Virus record (IMG/VR): IMGVR_UViG_3300012936_000069
Span: 1-34,866 of that record
DNA: 34,866 bases
Source: a virus
Strand: one strand, 5' to 3'
Under the pieces are notes generated by a model. That model searched no databases and was not told the DNA's origin. It saw only the letters and a program-made list of their open reading frames with translations. Positions 10,301-20,100 of this stretch are shown piece after piece (within the stretch, counting starts at the first letter, position 1; each line of letters opens with the position of its first letter). The position numbers and the translations under genes were made by a program.

Positions 10301-13300
10301 CAAATCGTTGTCCTGCTCCGCCTGCCGGAGGATCTATGGATAAACATTGAGTCCATGTATCATATGTAGATCCGTCAGGACCAATGCCCCACTCATACAT
10401 GTAAACCCTTCCTTTGTCTGATGAAAGTCCAGGTGCAGACACAAACATATATTTTTGTGCTGTAGATCTTGTAGATGACACGCCAGGTTCAACAATCTTA
10501 TGTGCCCACCCAAAATTTTGTCCTGCTTCATCTGTTGGTGGTAAAAAAGTTGAGATAAAACCATAGGTGAAAGATGATGGATCCCAAATATATGATTCTA
10601 GTGCACCTGCATCATTAAATCTTGTGCTTCCATCTTGTCCCACTGAATTTGAAAAAGGTGCACCTGCTAGAACAAAGTTTTCATCAGAACTCATTGAGAG
10701 TGAGTAGCCTAGTTTACTAGTGTTATCGTTTCCTGTGGTTGTTGTGTTGGTAGCGGTTGTGAACAGCGTAGTTCCTGCTGTGTTCGTTGTCCTGTTAAAG
10801 AAGTGTACCTCTCCCTGTGCTTTAGATGGCGCAGACGCAATAATCGATCTAGCATCTTCTCTTGCCACTACCTTCCATCCAAAATCTTGGCTATCTGTTG
10901 CATTATCAGGAGAAAGTTGTCTTACTTGCGTGTATGGATTTTGCTTTTCGTAAACACTCCATAATCCGTTGCTGTCTGCATCGGCAAAGACCTTGTCACC
11001 CTCAATCTGTTGAGTGCTGTTTGTTTTATCTTTGTATTCGTGATATGGTAGTCTATCGTTAACGTTGTTCATAGATGCTAACCTAACCGATACAAAATTG
11101 AAAATTTGTCCATAGGTATCTGCTGTGGAACCGTCCTCATTTACTTGTGGAAGGAAGTTGGTTGCCTCAGAGTAATCTATTACAAAAGTTTTGTGATCTA
11201 TAACTTCTTTGACTTTGTAGATTCCGTCTAATTCTTGTTGTGCTGAATTTTTAAGCATGATGTAATCCGCTTCGTTCCTGTTTGTTTCCTGTTGGAGCAG
11301 ATGACTAGTCGTAGTTTCTATCTCTAATTCTGTGGCCGAGTTTTGCGTTCTTACTGTGTTTACTCTTACGCCAGAATTTGTAACTCTGAATACGTCCCAG
11401 TCCTTATTGGATTTGTTTGCTATCCATATTAGATCATTTCTGTCTATTTTTGTATGATCAAATGTTAGTAAATCGTCAATTGAAAATAAAGTGTGTTGCA
11501 CATGCGGTAACTGAGGATATCCTGCAGTCTTGTAGGTCTGCACAAATTCTCTGTCAACACCTGGTTTTGTGTAATCTTTTTTGCCAAAAGTAGTTGCCGC
11601 AGTATATTCAATAGGTGCAGAATAAAAATCTTCCTTGCTGATTTGCAATGACTTGATGTAACTTTTCGTGTCATTACTGGTATCTGCTAATTCTATACTT
11701 TGTGGATTGGAAACAATCTCGTCTTCTTTGAGAAATATCTGATGGCTTGTTTTGGCATCTACGTTTCCTATTTCTCCAGTTCTTATCATCCATTCAGGAT
11801 ATATGTCGAGGTTGATGTCTTGGTCCTCGTACTTGGCTTTTAACAATCTAGTGATTGCATTTTGAGTTCCTTTTTCTCTGATGTATCCTTGATAAAACTT
11901 GTATTGTGAAATATCATTTACAAATAGGTTTTCAAGATAGTCTCTACTTTGATACCCTATAAGCCTCTGTGCAAGATTCTGTTGCGATTCATCAAAGTTA
12001 TTTGACTCAAGATTGTAGAAATCCCTAAATTGAGATATCTTGTAATCAAAATTTGGTATAAGTTGAGATGCAGGTTTTTCCGATTTAATCTTCCAATTGG
12101 AGTTATCAAAATCTGTTCCTGAGTTATGGTTGACTAACGCAACATAAAACTTACCTTGGTATTCTATAGAATCACCAATTTTGTAATCTGTGTTTCTTGA
12201 CCAATATGTTACTTTAGCAGAGTCAAAAACAAATCCAGGAGCATAGTAATCGCCATTCCACCCGCCTGTTTTCCATCCAACTAATTTTAATCTAGGTTGT
12301 CGGAAGCCTGTCGCTTTATCGTAAATTATATCATTGAACACAGTTTTGTTATCAAACAATAAAACGTGTTCCTTTTGCACAGTTGAAATATCAAGATTGT
12401 ACATGCCAATCTTTGTATCTTTTATTTCTATATCAAATGTTTTACCTAGTCTTTTTGTAGACACATCTCTTGTGTCAACTATCCTAGCACCGGCATCCAA
12501 CACTGAGTATTCACCTAGTTTGTTTCTAAGGCTTCCTACAATGGTGTTTGACGTTTCTAAACTCAATCCTTGAGCCGCTGGCGATACTGTGATACAAGAT
12601 CCCGGTGACCAACTTTGTGTGGTCCAGAATAAAAATTCTCTAACAGCCGTCCTCCAGTTCAACACCTCTCTGATTTCTGTGCTAAATTTATCAAACTTGA
12701 ATCCTCGCGATTCTAGGTACTTGCCGTAACCGAATAAGAAATTGGCCACTTCCTGTTTGGTTGTAAACACGTGACCATATGGTATAGTCTGCACATCCTC
12801 TTGATAAGATTGGTATTCTAAAACTTCAACACCGTCAACTTGCACCTTGCTGTTGATGTTGCCCGCTATCGGGTACTGAAATTTAAAGAAAGGATCAGAC
12901 GTAGAATAACCCAACACTTTGTATCCACCTAGAAGCGTGGAACCATCTAACGCTGTATCTGTGTTGGCTTCTATAAGGACTCCTGAAAAATTGTATGTTT
13001 CGACAGGGTTTGAAGTTCTGAATAAAATTTTGTAATTTTCGTCAGGTAAAAATTTACTACCTGATGTTGACCCAGGTGACACACTATCTGTGAGAACCTT
13101 TAAATTTTCCTTGTCGGAGAATCCTCCCAACTTGTATGCCAGTTGGACATCTAAATTTTTAAACTTCTTGTAAAAAAATGTTTCCACATCCAAATTTTGA
13201 CTTATGAGGTAGTTGATAATTAATGGTTGGTACCCACCAGTAGTAAAAGTTTTAGTCACATTCGTTAGTGTATTGGTTTCTGTTTCAAGGTGATATTTGG

Positions 13301-16300
13301 CCGTTGAAAGTTGTTGCCTAATACCTGTTTCGGTACTGACTAGATTGCCTGATTTATTGGTTTTCAATCTGGAGTTATCAAAATACAAACTGAAAAATTT
13401 TGCAGGTTTAGTCAATGCTAATAATTTTATAATTGAGAATGGATACGCACTTGATTTTCTCCAGGCTGTTTCTGCCGGCGCATAATCACCAAATTTCCAT
13501 GTCGCTTGGCGTCCTGGCACGTCAAAGTCTTTTACTATTCCTGCCGCAATCGGATCTAGTAACTCTCCCGATTCATTGACCGGAAGGTATGTTGAGATAT
13601 CTGGTTTTCCATATCTGCTGGTGTGCGTGGCAATGTGATTCCAGAGCACGTCGTTTCCTCTGGTGTATGGCGCCACGCCGTATTTGCTTTCCCAATCTGC
13701 AGGCTTTTCAGAATGGCCTATGCACTCCCATGGTCTTAGATGTGGAGAATCTGTGTCAAAAAAGTACTGGTATATGCCTCTCCAATATCCAGGCAGTTTC
13801 TGTGAATTCAATCTATCTGTGCTTCTAGCATAATTGTAGGTAAACGGTGATCCTTCTTTGAATTGTGTGTTGTTGATATATTGCACAGCATTTTTTCCTG
13901 CCCATGTGTAAAAATCTGAACTCATTATTTCGTTCACTTCAGAAAGTTTGTAATCCGTTGATTTGAATGCCGAAGGAATCACATCATTATGATCCAATAA
14001 TGTTGCATCATAGGCAACCTTGCAATTATTGTAGATTCTTTTTTCAAGTTCTAATATTAAATCATCTCTTTCGTCACCGTATGCCTTTGTTATAGACCCG
14101 TCGTGTCTTCTTATCACTTCTACATCAGTCGTGTAAGTAGTGTCTGTGAATTTCTCTGGACGAAATTTTGGATACATTCCTAATTTCGTAGGTGTTGTTG
14201 GAATGTAACTTCCGGTTGTGTCAGGGTAATCCTTAATCTTGATCTTATCGCCTTCTGCGAGTGTTTTTGTTATGTTAATGCTATCGTCAGTTGTGCTAAA
14301 AGTATAATCTGTGCCAAGTAAAAGTTGCATTTCATTTAGGTAAACGTATACTGCTCTATTGCTTGGTACCGTAGGATCAAATTGTGTATCTATAGCATAG
14401 TCAACTTCTTGTGCATCATTCACAGTGTATGTTCTCACTGAAACGTTTTCACCGTATCCTACCATGTCCTCGTGATAGAATTCAAATTTGTTCGTTTTGC
14501 CTTTTACTAGTTCTTGGATTATTTCGTCTACTCTGTCCGCCGCCACTCCTTCATATGCAGTGGCAACACCGTGTGTTAAGAAAGAATTGTACCATTTGTC
14601 ATACTCATTGCTGTTAAAATTTATAGCGTTGATCAAATTGGCTTTTTGATCTATCAAAGAAAACACAGCAGGAAGTAATGAACCACCATGCTGTTGTATA
14701 GTTCCACCTATGTACCTAGCATCAGGCTTGTCTCTTAAATTGCTGTTTCCCGGTATGGTGCCTGTTACATCTGTATTTTTTTCAAAAATATCTTTTACAT
14801 GCGCCAACACCTGGCCAAATGTAAAATCACCAATGACGCCATTGTGAGCATTTACAGACAAATTCTCAGGAATCTCATATATTCCTTTGTCGTCAATTTT
14901 ATCCGCACTGCTGTATGCTAGAATCTTAACAAAATCATCAACATTCAAATCTTCGTTGAAACTAACGTACTTGTTCACTGTGCCATCTACAATAGTGTAA
15001 TCTGTAGAAAGTGTTTTTCGCACACTGTTTACTGACACCGAAATTTCTATGTCAGTCAATGTTGCCGAATTTTTATAGAAATCAATTGGGAATAATTTTT
15101 TTTCTGTAGCGTCAACAATAAATGTTCTAACAACTCTTTGTTTACTTTCAAATTTTCTCTTCTTCCAGGCACTTTGCTCTGTGTCGGCAAGCACACCATT
15201 AAAATGTAGGTGCGACGTTGCAAGATTGGCCTCTTTTGTTTTTGTGCCGTCCCTGTAAGTAAAAGTTCCACTGGTATGATCCGATTTAAAAACTATATCT
15301 CCGACGTTGTTAATTGTGTTGTATTTTACTTTTATTCCTAACACTGTATCTGTTGTTGCTGTGTCTGAAGTTGCAAATTCAAAAACCTTAGCACCAATAA
15401 AATCACTATTTGGGTATATGGTCAAATCAGAAAGTGCATTGTCGTTATCATCGTACAAATTGAACAGAGGTTGTTGATTTAATTTAGTCTTTTTCTGTGC
15501 GTCTACCCATTCCTGTGTATCAGCCTTGTAATAAACTGTCCTACCTTGGTTGTTTGTTCCAAACTCAACATACACAGATTCTTTATCTGCAGGGTCCGTA
15601 TCGGCCTCAGTAGTCAAAGCAATTACCTTGCTACTGTCTGAACCTTGAACAAATTTTACTTTATAAATTTTATTTTTTACTGTTGGATCAGTGTCTGCTG
15701 TGAACAACACACGCATTTCGTCTTCGAGATTCAATCCATCCACAATGTAACCAGTCTTGTTTACCACTGTGCTAAACACATCTGTGGTCACATCATCTAT
15801 AAGTGTCACGGATCTCTTTGCCGAAGTGCCGTGATCAAAAAGTTCTATACCCGAATCAAACTCTATGATGGGCCTTTTTGCACGATCTTCTTCTTTAAGG
15901 ACTGGTGTGTATCCGCCTATTCTTGCTACTTCTTCGATAACCGCTCTATGTGTCCATCTGTTGTATCTTGACCAGGCATTCCTATCAGGAGAGTCACGTT
16001 TGATCGTGATGTAATCTTTGCTCTCCGGTCTATAAAATGCTTTGGCATATGGTCTACTGTCAAAAGCAGTTGTGTCATACAATATTGTTGTTTCTGTTGC
16101 GTATGATTCTGGTGTTATTAAAGCATCAACATCTGTCAAGGTTATGCAGTGTCCAACACCCTCAACAAAATATTCTCTGTCCTTATATTCAGAAATAACA
16201 TTTGTGTTGGCAAAACTCACCTTCATCCCATTTGATAGGTCAAGCGTTCTCAAACTGTAATTTTTACAACCTATGATATCTTTTACTGGATCAATTTTAT

Positions 16301-17189
16301 GTGTGCTTGATACATCATGAATTTGCAGTATGCCGTACATGGCTTCGTGATTGCCGCATTGATAATACAACGTACTTGGTCCTGTTGTAGGCACAGTAAA
16401 AGTAACGATGCCGTCATCGGCGCCGTTGTTAGTTACACCTGTTGAATATATTGTTGACGTAGAACCATCAGCGGCAATTTTGTCCTTGTATGGTTCAGTC
16501 ATAATCCAGAATGGATGACCTTTTGCGTCAACATTAAATTTGTATGTGTTACCTCTGTACAATTTTAAAATAGGATTGCTTTCGGTACGGTGAGGCAATT
16601 TCCAAGCACGTGTGCTACTACCGTCATCCGGAGTGATTTGTACCCTGTACTCGGCGACAGCGTTTGGTCCTACCGAATCTATTTCAAGGGTGGCCGGACC
16701 TTCCGGCATCCAATAATATTCTCTGTAATTGATAAGTTTATCATAATCAATTGCAGGATTCCAAGAGTACACTGTTTCTTTATTCAGTCTATCCTGATTG
16801 TTTACTTTTCCGCCGTAAAATTTTATTTGATTTAGGTAATCATCATAGGTACCTGTGAATTTTACCTGGTCTTCAGGATTCACCGAAGTGGTGTCTTTGT
16901 CTGTGTAAGTGACAGCAGGATCTAATTGATAAGCAAATCTATTCTTATCAGTGGCAGTGACATACCTATCACTGATCTTCCTTGTGTAGGCATCCTGTTT
17001 ACCTACGAAACCGTCCAATCTCTCCAGTGATCCTTTTTGGACCAATGGATCGAGAGTGCTTGATAAAAATCTGTCGTTTGTATCCGTTCTATAAAACGCA
17101 GGTAAATGAGCAATCGTACGTCTAAATTCTCTGCCGTTTTCGGTAACGACTTCTTGATTTGCTGTTGAATTGATAGGAGTGTCAGCCAT
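4335..17189 (-). CDS. Giant baseplate wedge/adhesion protein in the gene 7 position (4284 aa)
   Basis: A single 12.9-kb frame whose ATG overlaps the gp6 stop by one base. Its place after gp6 matches T4 gene 7, but T4 gp7 is about 1030 residues. Visible parts, in residues: 1-170, a wedge-like N-terminus (HLPAFYRTDTNDRFLSSTLD; tyrosine-rich around 140-160); about 190-295, a cupredoxin-like domain with H225, C278, H281, M284; about 1720-1800, a helical segment (GYQSRDYLENLFVNDISQYK) reminiscent of the helical C-terminal part of gp7; about 2100-2530, seven FG-GAP-type repeats, probably a beta-propeller; about 3210-3360, two DGGSGYT/TPTVII-type repeats; about 3510-4200, several ~70-100 residue repeats built around GDGST, VNG and ITF-AP. 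I infer a wedge subunit fused to, or expanded with, receptor- or carbohydrate-binding modules. The frame is intact with no frameshift. The gp7 equivalence rests mainly on synteny. Confidence 0.7.
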   Translation of the reverse strand: MADTPINSTANQEVVTENGREFRRTIAHLPAFYRTDTNDRFLSSTLDPLVQKGSLERLDGFVGKQDAYTRKISDRYVTATDKNRFAYQLDPAVTYTDKDTTSVNPEDQVKFTGTYDDYLNQIKFYGGKVNNQDRLNKETVYSWNPAIDYDKLINYREYYWMPEGPATLEIDSVGPNAVAEYRVQITPDDGSSTRAWKLPHRTESNPILKLYRGNTYKFNVDAKGHPFWIMTEPYKDKIAADGSTSTIYSTGVTNNGADDGIVTFTVPTTGPSTLYYQCGNHEAMYGILQIHDVSSTHKIDPVKDIIGCKNYSLRTLDLSNGMKVSFANTNVISEYKDREYFVEGVGHCITLTDVDALITPESYATETTILYDTTAFDSRPYAKAFYRPESKDYITIKRDSPDRNAWSRYNRWTHRAVIEEVARIGGYTPVLKEEDRAKRPIIEFDSGIELFDHGTSAKRSVTLIDDVTTDVFSTVVNKTGYIVDGLNLEDEMRVLFTADTDPTVKNKIYKVKFVQGSDSSKVIALTTEADTDPADKESVYVEFGTNNQGRTVYYKADTQEWVDAQKKTKLNQQPLFNLYDDNDNALSDLTIYPNSDFIGAKVFEFATSDTATTDTVLGIKVKYNTINNVGDIVFKSDHTSGTFTYRDGTKTKEANLATSHLHFNGVLADTEQSAWKKRKFESKQRVVRTFIVDATEKKLFPIDFYKNSATLTDIEISVSVNSVRKTLSTDYTIVDGTVNKYVSFNEDLNVDDFVKILAYSSADKIDDKGIYEIPENLSVNAHNGVIGDFTFGQVLAHVKDIFEKNTDVTGTIPGNSNLRDKPDARYIGGTIQQHGGSLLPAVFSLIDQKANLINAINFNSNEYDKWYNSFLTHGVATAYEGVAADRVDEIIQELVKGKTNKFEFYHEDMVGYGENVSVRTYTVNDAQEVDYAIDTQFDPTVPSNRAVYVYLNEMQLLLGTDYTFSTTDDSINITKTLAEGDKIKIKDYPDTTGSYIPTTPTKLGMYPKFRPEKFTDTTYTTDVEVIRRHDGSITKAYGDERDDLILELEKRIYNNCKVAYDATLLDHNDVIPSAFKSTDYKLSEVNEIMSSDFYTWAGKNAVQYINNTQFKEGSPFTYNYARSTDRLNSQKLPGYWRGIYQYFFDTDSPHLRPWECIGHSEKPADWESKYGVAPYTRGNDVLWNHIATHTSRYGKPDISTYLPVNESGELLDPIAAGIVKDFDVPGRQATWKFGDYAPAETAWRKSSAYPFSIIKLLALTKPAKFFSLYFDNSRLKTNKSGNLVSTETGIRQQLSTAKYHLETETNTLTNVTKTFTTGGYQPLIINYLISQNLDVETFFYKKFKNLDVQLAYKLGGFSDKENLKVLTDSVSPGSTSGSKFLPDENYKILFRTSNPVETYNFSGVLIEANTDTALDGSTLLGGYKVLGYSTSDPFFKFQYPIAGNINSKVQVDGVEVLEYQSYQEDVQTIPYGHVFTTKQEVANFLFGYGKYLESRGFKFDKFSTEIREVLNWRTAVREFLFWTTQSWSPGSCITVSPAAQGLSLETSNTIVGSLRNKLGEYSVLDAGARIVDTRDVSTKRLGKTFDIEIKDTKIGMYNLDISTVQKEHVLLFDNKTVFNDIIYDKATGFRQPRLKLVGWKTGGWNGDYYAPGFVFDSAKVTYWSRNTDYKIGDSIEYQGKFYVALVNHNSGTDFDNSNWKIKSEKPASQLIPNFDYKISQFRDFYNLESNNFDESQQNLAQRLIGYQSRDYLENLFVNDISQYKFYQGYIREKGTQNAITRLLKAKYEDQDINLDIYPEWMIRTGEIGNVDAKTSHQIFLKEDEIVSNPQSIELADTSNDTKSYIKSLQISKEDFYSAPIEYTAATTFGKKDYTKPGVDREFVQTYKTAGYPQLPHVQHTLFSIDDLLTFDHTKIDRNDLIWIANKSNKDWDVFRVTNSGVRVNTVRTQNSATELEIETTTSHLLQQETNRNEADYIMLKNSAQQELDGIYKVKEVIDHKTFVIDYSEATNFLPQVNEDGSTADTYGQIFNFVSVRLASMNNVNDRLPYHEYKDKTNSTQQIEGDKVFADADSNGLWSVYEKQNPYTQVRQLSPDNATDSQDFGWKVVAREDARSIIASAPSKAQGEVHFFNRTTNTAGTTLFTTATNTTTTGNDNTSKLGYSLSMSSDENFVLAGAPFSNSVGQDGSTRFNDAGALESYIWDPSSFTYGFISTFLPPTDEAGQNFGWAHKIVEPGVSSTRSTAQKYMFVSAPGLSSDKGRVYMYEWGIGPDGSTYDTWTQCLSIDPPAGGAGQRFGHQVECSDDGNILAISSLAPGNAGKVEIFVRTSQSNDDSVQHSFSLVQTLTGVSTDGSSLNTRFGDSITMTKDGTTLVVGAPGHDDSSQTDGGAVFVYKWDANNDSTLLYTLDHTLKAPDTATNMQFGSSVHINNAGNRLVVGAEMFSTYRETKIDSGDTTFDLQDTRFVDINVGSGGCYTATKYNTKFVVDDLLVTDSVSGGDNFGKGVFVTDNTVIVGAPADEGHDDVSNDGSITLFDSTVSDEYAWKRISQETHFVDIDKMGQVFDYDSGNNQIRDWYDLYDPIQGRILGIADREINIKTPWDPAVYNAGTKADEKNAWLENHVGEVWWDLSKVKWLWYSQGTQEYKINNWGKIFPGSSIDIYEWIESPLLPSEYNTLANTDASNQRFTGLQGTPLDVTDNSYSVRQKYNSELDAFVPVYYYWVKNRVDIPTNSVVQRKNSTSFVKNVIENPKGLGFKFYAVSDANKLLLWNVSRLNRDRIVLNFDTKTNTDDIGTHSIWKLVRESDPSFRPGTVIEKKWWDSLIGQNSEGDTVPDLDLPVYERYGNRTRPRQSWYADRFAALKEVIQYANSVLLKTQLAGTINLSNLDAKDPEPTEQSGEWDASVETYADLTYINTSDISGSINYLVKADETANGFWAIYTWDHSGEWSRTKIQTYNTSKYWNYIDWYKTDGDMEHGPTTKIDKQVQFEYELDSLDLDLGKHVKVTSADTGGWKIFMKTSSGYDNVGTENGTIKLSEKLYDYSIDATGYAGQDNFDDNFFDQTPSIETRKVLTALRDDIMINERAVEYNNMFFVGIRKVLAEQTYVDWLFKTSFINIKSSVRELDQRKTYSAGTDDWIEDYINEVKPFHTKVREYKLGYTGTEKADGIFSDFDNPPFYDADEGKIRSLNVARDSAKLDEYPWQMWNDHHKKHVESITVVDGGSGYTKVPTVTIVGGTVTSTGPFQILGLSASGNTSGQYGYFYPLFTDETRAKVWDSQNGGTGTVHTHTFDGLSDTFYMPTATSFHAQNTRSTAYKMYETPATTAATAKANVVGGEVTSITVTGVGANYTTTPTVIITGGTDTGANPSNVAKAYANLNNDLVRDIDTTIKFDRIKSTSSVVDWEASTSYVYGQLIRHKNQLYKATSAFTSTSKFDDNIDDLHRMIGDETGLTAADRTKGFYTPMSGMPGNELSQLMKGVDYGGTMVTGLLFNQSQGWDRSGWYDFPWDNYGESDIIKFVADGSTATYTFSTAPASTKVYQVYITEDDSSRRKLDDVFRGDGSTTSVTLSETPNTNALVEFIPFDSDGVGTPTDDRTIDSIIKGGLFGSALGIAPSDIILEGDDFVNPDTSYAPEEAVPGQMFDTVDIKVYTSPESGVPFVSEKNYRGNGSTRVFSIGDYPGTLGSVTVSVDGAVKKLSTDYTIDVPNKTITFGTAPANATVISTKVFAISGENYRVLDQYTGDGSTVTFTTSTRGEFNLDSTSSEIYITINGVPTSAYSTTTTANTITVTFDSAPAADALIQIAGFNKSTTTTRSYASIRSQAITYDGSTNRYTLTYPPGAIGPYSGLTIIEVNGRVLRGPDNTYYVGDGSTYTYGVVSGLGEDSTVDPSKTITNANQVEVYVNGTKKDLSTHYTVDTGNQNINFVPGAVPTSTDVIAISTLVDNHYYNSGNDIIIDPSAIASSGYSLTANDVMTVTTFNNALGMKQRREVLEGVPSGEFYLRFAPLNSDYTFVWYNGHQLVQNVDYTLNGSKITVYGKTITFSDRLDVMYFAMESAVGATGFRIFKDMLNRTFYKRISKSSTTKIAEVVFKDAKTIEVEDGSVLPTPDISNNQPGVIFVDKERIEYFTKSGTTLGQLRRGTLGTGIKEHGSGVEVVDASGTQTIPYADTVYTNTFTGDGSTLSFALSQTPASASELDIFIGGQRLLLTSEDGSTLNYSVDGSTTAVTLHTTAPASGTQIKILHKRGQVWYTAADGNPADGKGLQGSTTQQAKFIAQEPTNAPE

Positions 17190-20100
17190 TAGTAACCTGC
17201 CCCACTACTGCCAGTGCTTGAACCTGAACCTGATGTAGTAGAGCCTGATACCGCCGATCCTGTTGTTGTGTTTGAACTTGTTGTAGAAGTAGACGTCACT
17301 ACATTACCAGACGCCAACAATTGGTTGGCTCCCAAAGCAGTAATTGTAGTCACATCATTAACGGTGGCCCCACTAATGAAAATTTCATCCGATGCACATT
17401 CAACCTGGAATAAAGACCCAAAACTCTGTCCAGATTGGTTAGGTACAATCACGACTGTCAACAAATCCGGCGCCAGTTGTTGGTGCACATATGCCGCCAG
17501 TTCTGTGAAATAGAAAGTATCACCAAAGTCCCAATTATCCAACGCAAAGAACTCGTTGACTGCTTGTATCACTCTTGTTTTTATAATTGCGTCTGTAACG
17601 TTGGTTTTGGTGTTTTTCACAACCTTGAAGGTTGCTTGTAATTGCTCGTTAGCGTTTGATCCAAATAATATCTTGTATTTCACCGGATGGTATATGATTT
17701 GATCTGATAAAGATTTTTTTGGATTTAAAAAACCTGAATAACTTATTCTTAATTGGTCAGTAGTAGAAGGCTGAGGTTCAGTTCCGCCTTCTTGCAACCA
17801 AACTCTAAATAAGTCGTCATATGATCTTTCCAACATGTATACATCGACGATGTTTGATACCGAAGGATCTATACGTGTTTCCTGACCAGCATGATGTTTA
17901 TATTGGAATGATATACTGCTTCTTCCACGTCTTGCATAGTAATCCGTTGTTGTTAAAAGAGTATTTGTTGTGGAATCATATTTTTTGACCACGTTCTCAT
18001 CGTCAGCGTAAAAATAAAACAGTTGACCATCGTCGTATACCGTGCTAGATAAAGTGATGTCTTGTTCGTTTTCAGATACCACAAAATTTGTTGCCGCGTA
18101 AGGTCTGAATCTTTCAATTGAATTGTATCCTATGTATTTTTCAAAAAATACAAATTTGTTAGCAACAGTAAGATCAGGCTCAACAAAGATATCAAATATT
18201 TCCGGATTATCAACTACACCGTCGTCGTCTCTGTCAAAGAATCCAACTTTAACCTTTCTGTTGTCCTGATAACCGTCTGACTCTGTAACAGTATCTACTA
18301 CTTGCCAATTAATTGGATAGCCGATAGAACTTGCCGTTGACACTATGCTATTAGTCGATAATACCTTGACTGTGTCTTTGACTGCTGTTCCTAACTTGTA
18401 ATCATAAATTTTTTCTTGTTTATCATAATGGAATTTATTTTGTCCGGCAGATTCAAAAATATATTCAAGACTTCTGTATGTTACCGTGTATGTGTTTCCA
18501 TCATTGTCGAAGTCAAACCACCAACTGGCGTCATTGTTGATACCCGATGTGGAACCTGCATTGTTCAAACTGAAAATTTTGCTACTGCTTAGATTTGTAG
18601 ATGTTATTACTTTCCAAGTTTCGCTATCTACATCGTATCGCAAACCAAATTTTTCAAATGCCTCTACCCTGTCTATGATGTCAGTCTTCAAATCATCTGA
18701 AAAAGAAATTGTAAAGTTTGGAAAGATCGAAGTCAGTTTTGAACCATGTGGAATAATGTCGGCAAGTGTCAATGGACCATTGCCATTTTCTAAATTACCT
18801 AGACCGCTGTTGGCACCATCTCCGACCACATCACCCAGTTTTGCCCAAACTCTGTCTTCCGCGTTTTCAGTGCCCGCTGTCACCAACTTATCATTTAAAA
18901 ATTCTCTAGTGTCTGGAGAAGTAAATTTAATTAAAGATCCTTTTTTCGCGTACTTAAGATTAGACGTTGCGAAAATTCCAGTAACTAACGCACCAGAACC
19001 TGTGGTAAAATATCCAGTGTTGGAGTTTGTAGATGTTGTTGTCGAATTCCAAGTTGCCGACAATGACGATAAATCTTTTGCTCCGTATTTTTGATAATAA
19101 AACTGCCTTGCATATGCTTCTTTTAATTTTGCCTCTACGTTGTTGTCTATTATTGATCTTATTTCATTTCGGTTAGTGAAATTGAATGAAAAATACGGTG
19201 TTGTTTCTTCCCTGTACAGTATACCATCGTCAGCGAAGACGTTGACATTAGAATATGCACCCGTTGGATCTAAAATTTCTTTGGCTCTTGATATGCCTGA
19301 AGCAGATCTGTTCACTGCCCTTGATTTTATTATTTCTTGTGATGCCGAAAGTGGGACCACTTGATAATCTTCCGCTGTAATCATTCTGTCCTGTGCATAG
19401 AATACTTGTGGCGCTTTTTCTCTTATAGAGTCATTAGATTCTGTCGCGGCAGAATTGTAAACTGATGATTTCAAACTGCAATTCAATGACAGAGTCTGTT
19501 GTGCGCCATTGGCGTCAATGTATGGCACAGATATAGAGATGTTTTGCATGTCCGAAGGCTGAATGGCATACTTGGCATTGTCGCTTACTCTGTAGTATGT
19601 TCGGAAAGTACCGATAGGTATCTCTGAAAAATTTCCATCTCCAAAAACTAAATCTACCGAGTCATCCGTTTTTGTTACAACGTTGTAAATGCTTCTGACA
19701 CCTTTAGCCAATGAATTATATATTGCATTGTTGCCCGACTTTGCCTCAACCTTAGACCATTTTTCATTTATTTGACCAAATTGATCTAACTTATACAACC
19801 AAACGTCTGAGTTGTTTATGTTGTTTGTTGGAATTTCTTTGACAAAGTTTGTAATTGCAACGTCGGATGTGAAATCTAAATTTTCTATTGTACCTTGTTT
19901 GAATAAAAGGAAAAAACCTGTGTTGTTTGAACTGTCTCCGGATCCGTCTGTCCTGTAGGCATATGTGAGTCCTGTTCCTGGAATGGGGTCCGCCTCATAA
20001 ATTGATTCTGAATCTTTTATTGTTGCTGGTACAATCTCGAAACTTCTTTGTACTCCGCCTACTGTCTTCCTAAAACTAAAGATCGGCAAGTCGTTTTGAT

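Noticed and set aside
4335-17189. Frameshift-created fusion of several genes in the giant frame
   Set aside because: The frame is open throughout, protein-like composition is continuous, and no internal late motif or ribosome site was noticed that would mark separate genes.
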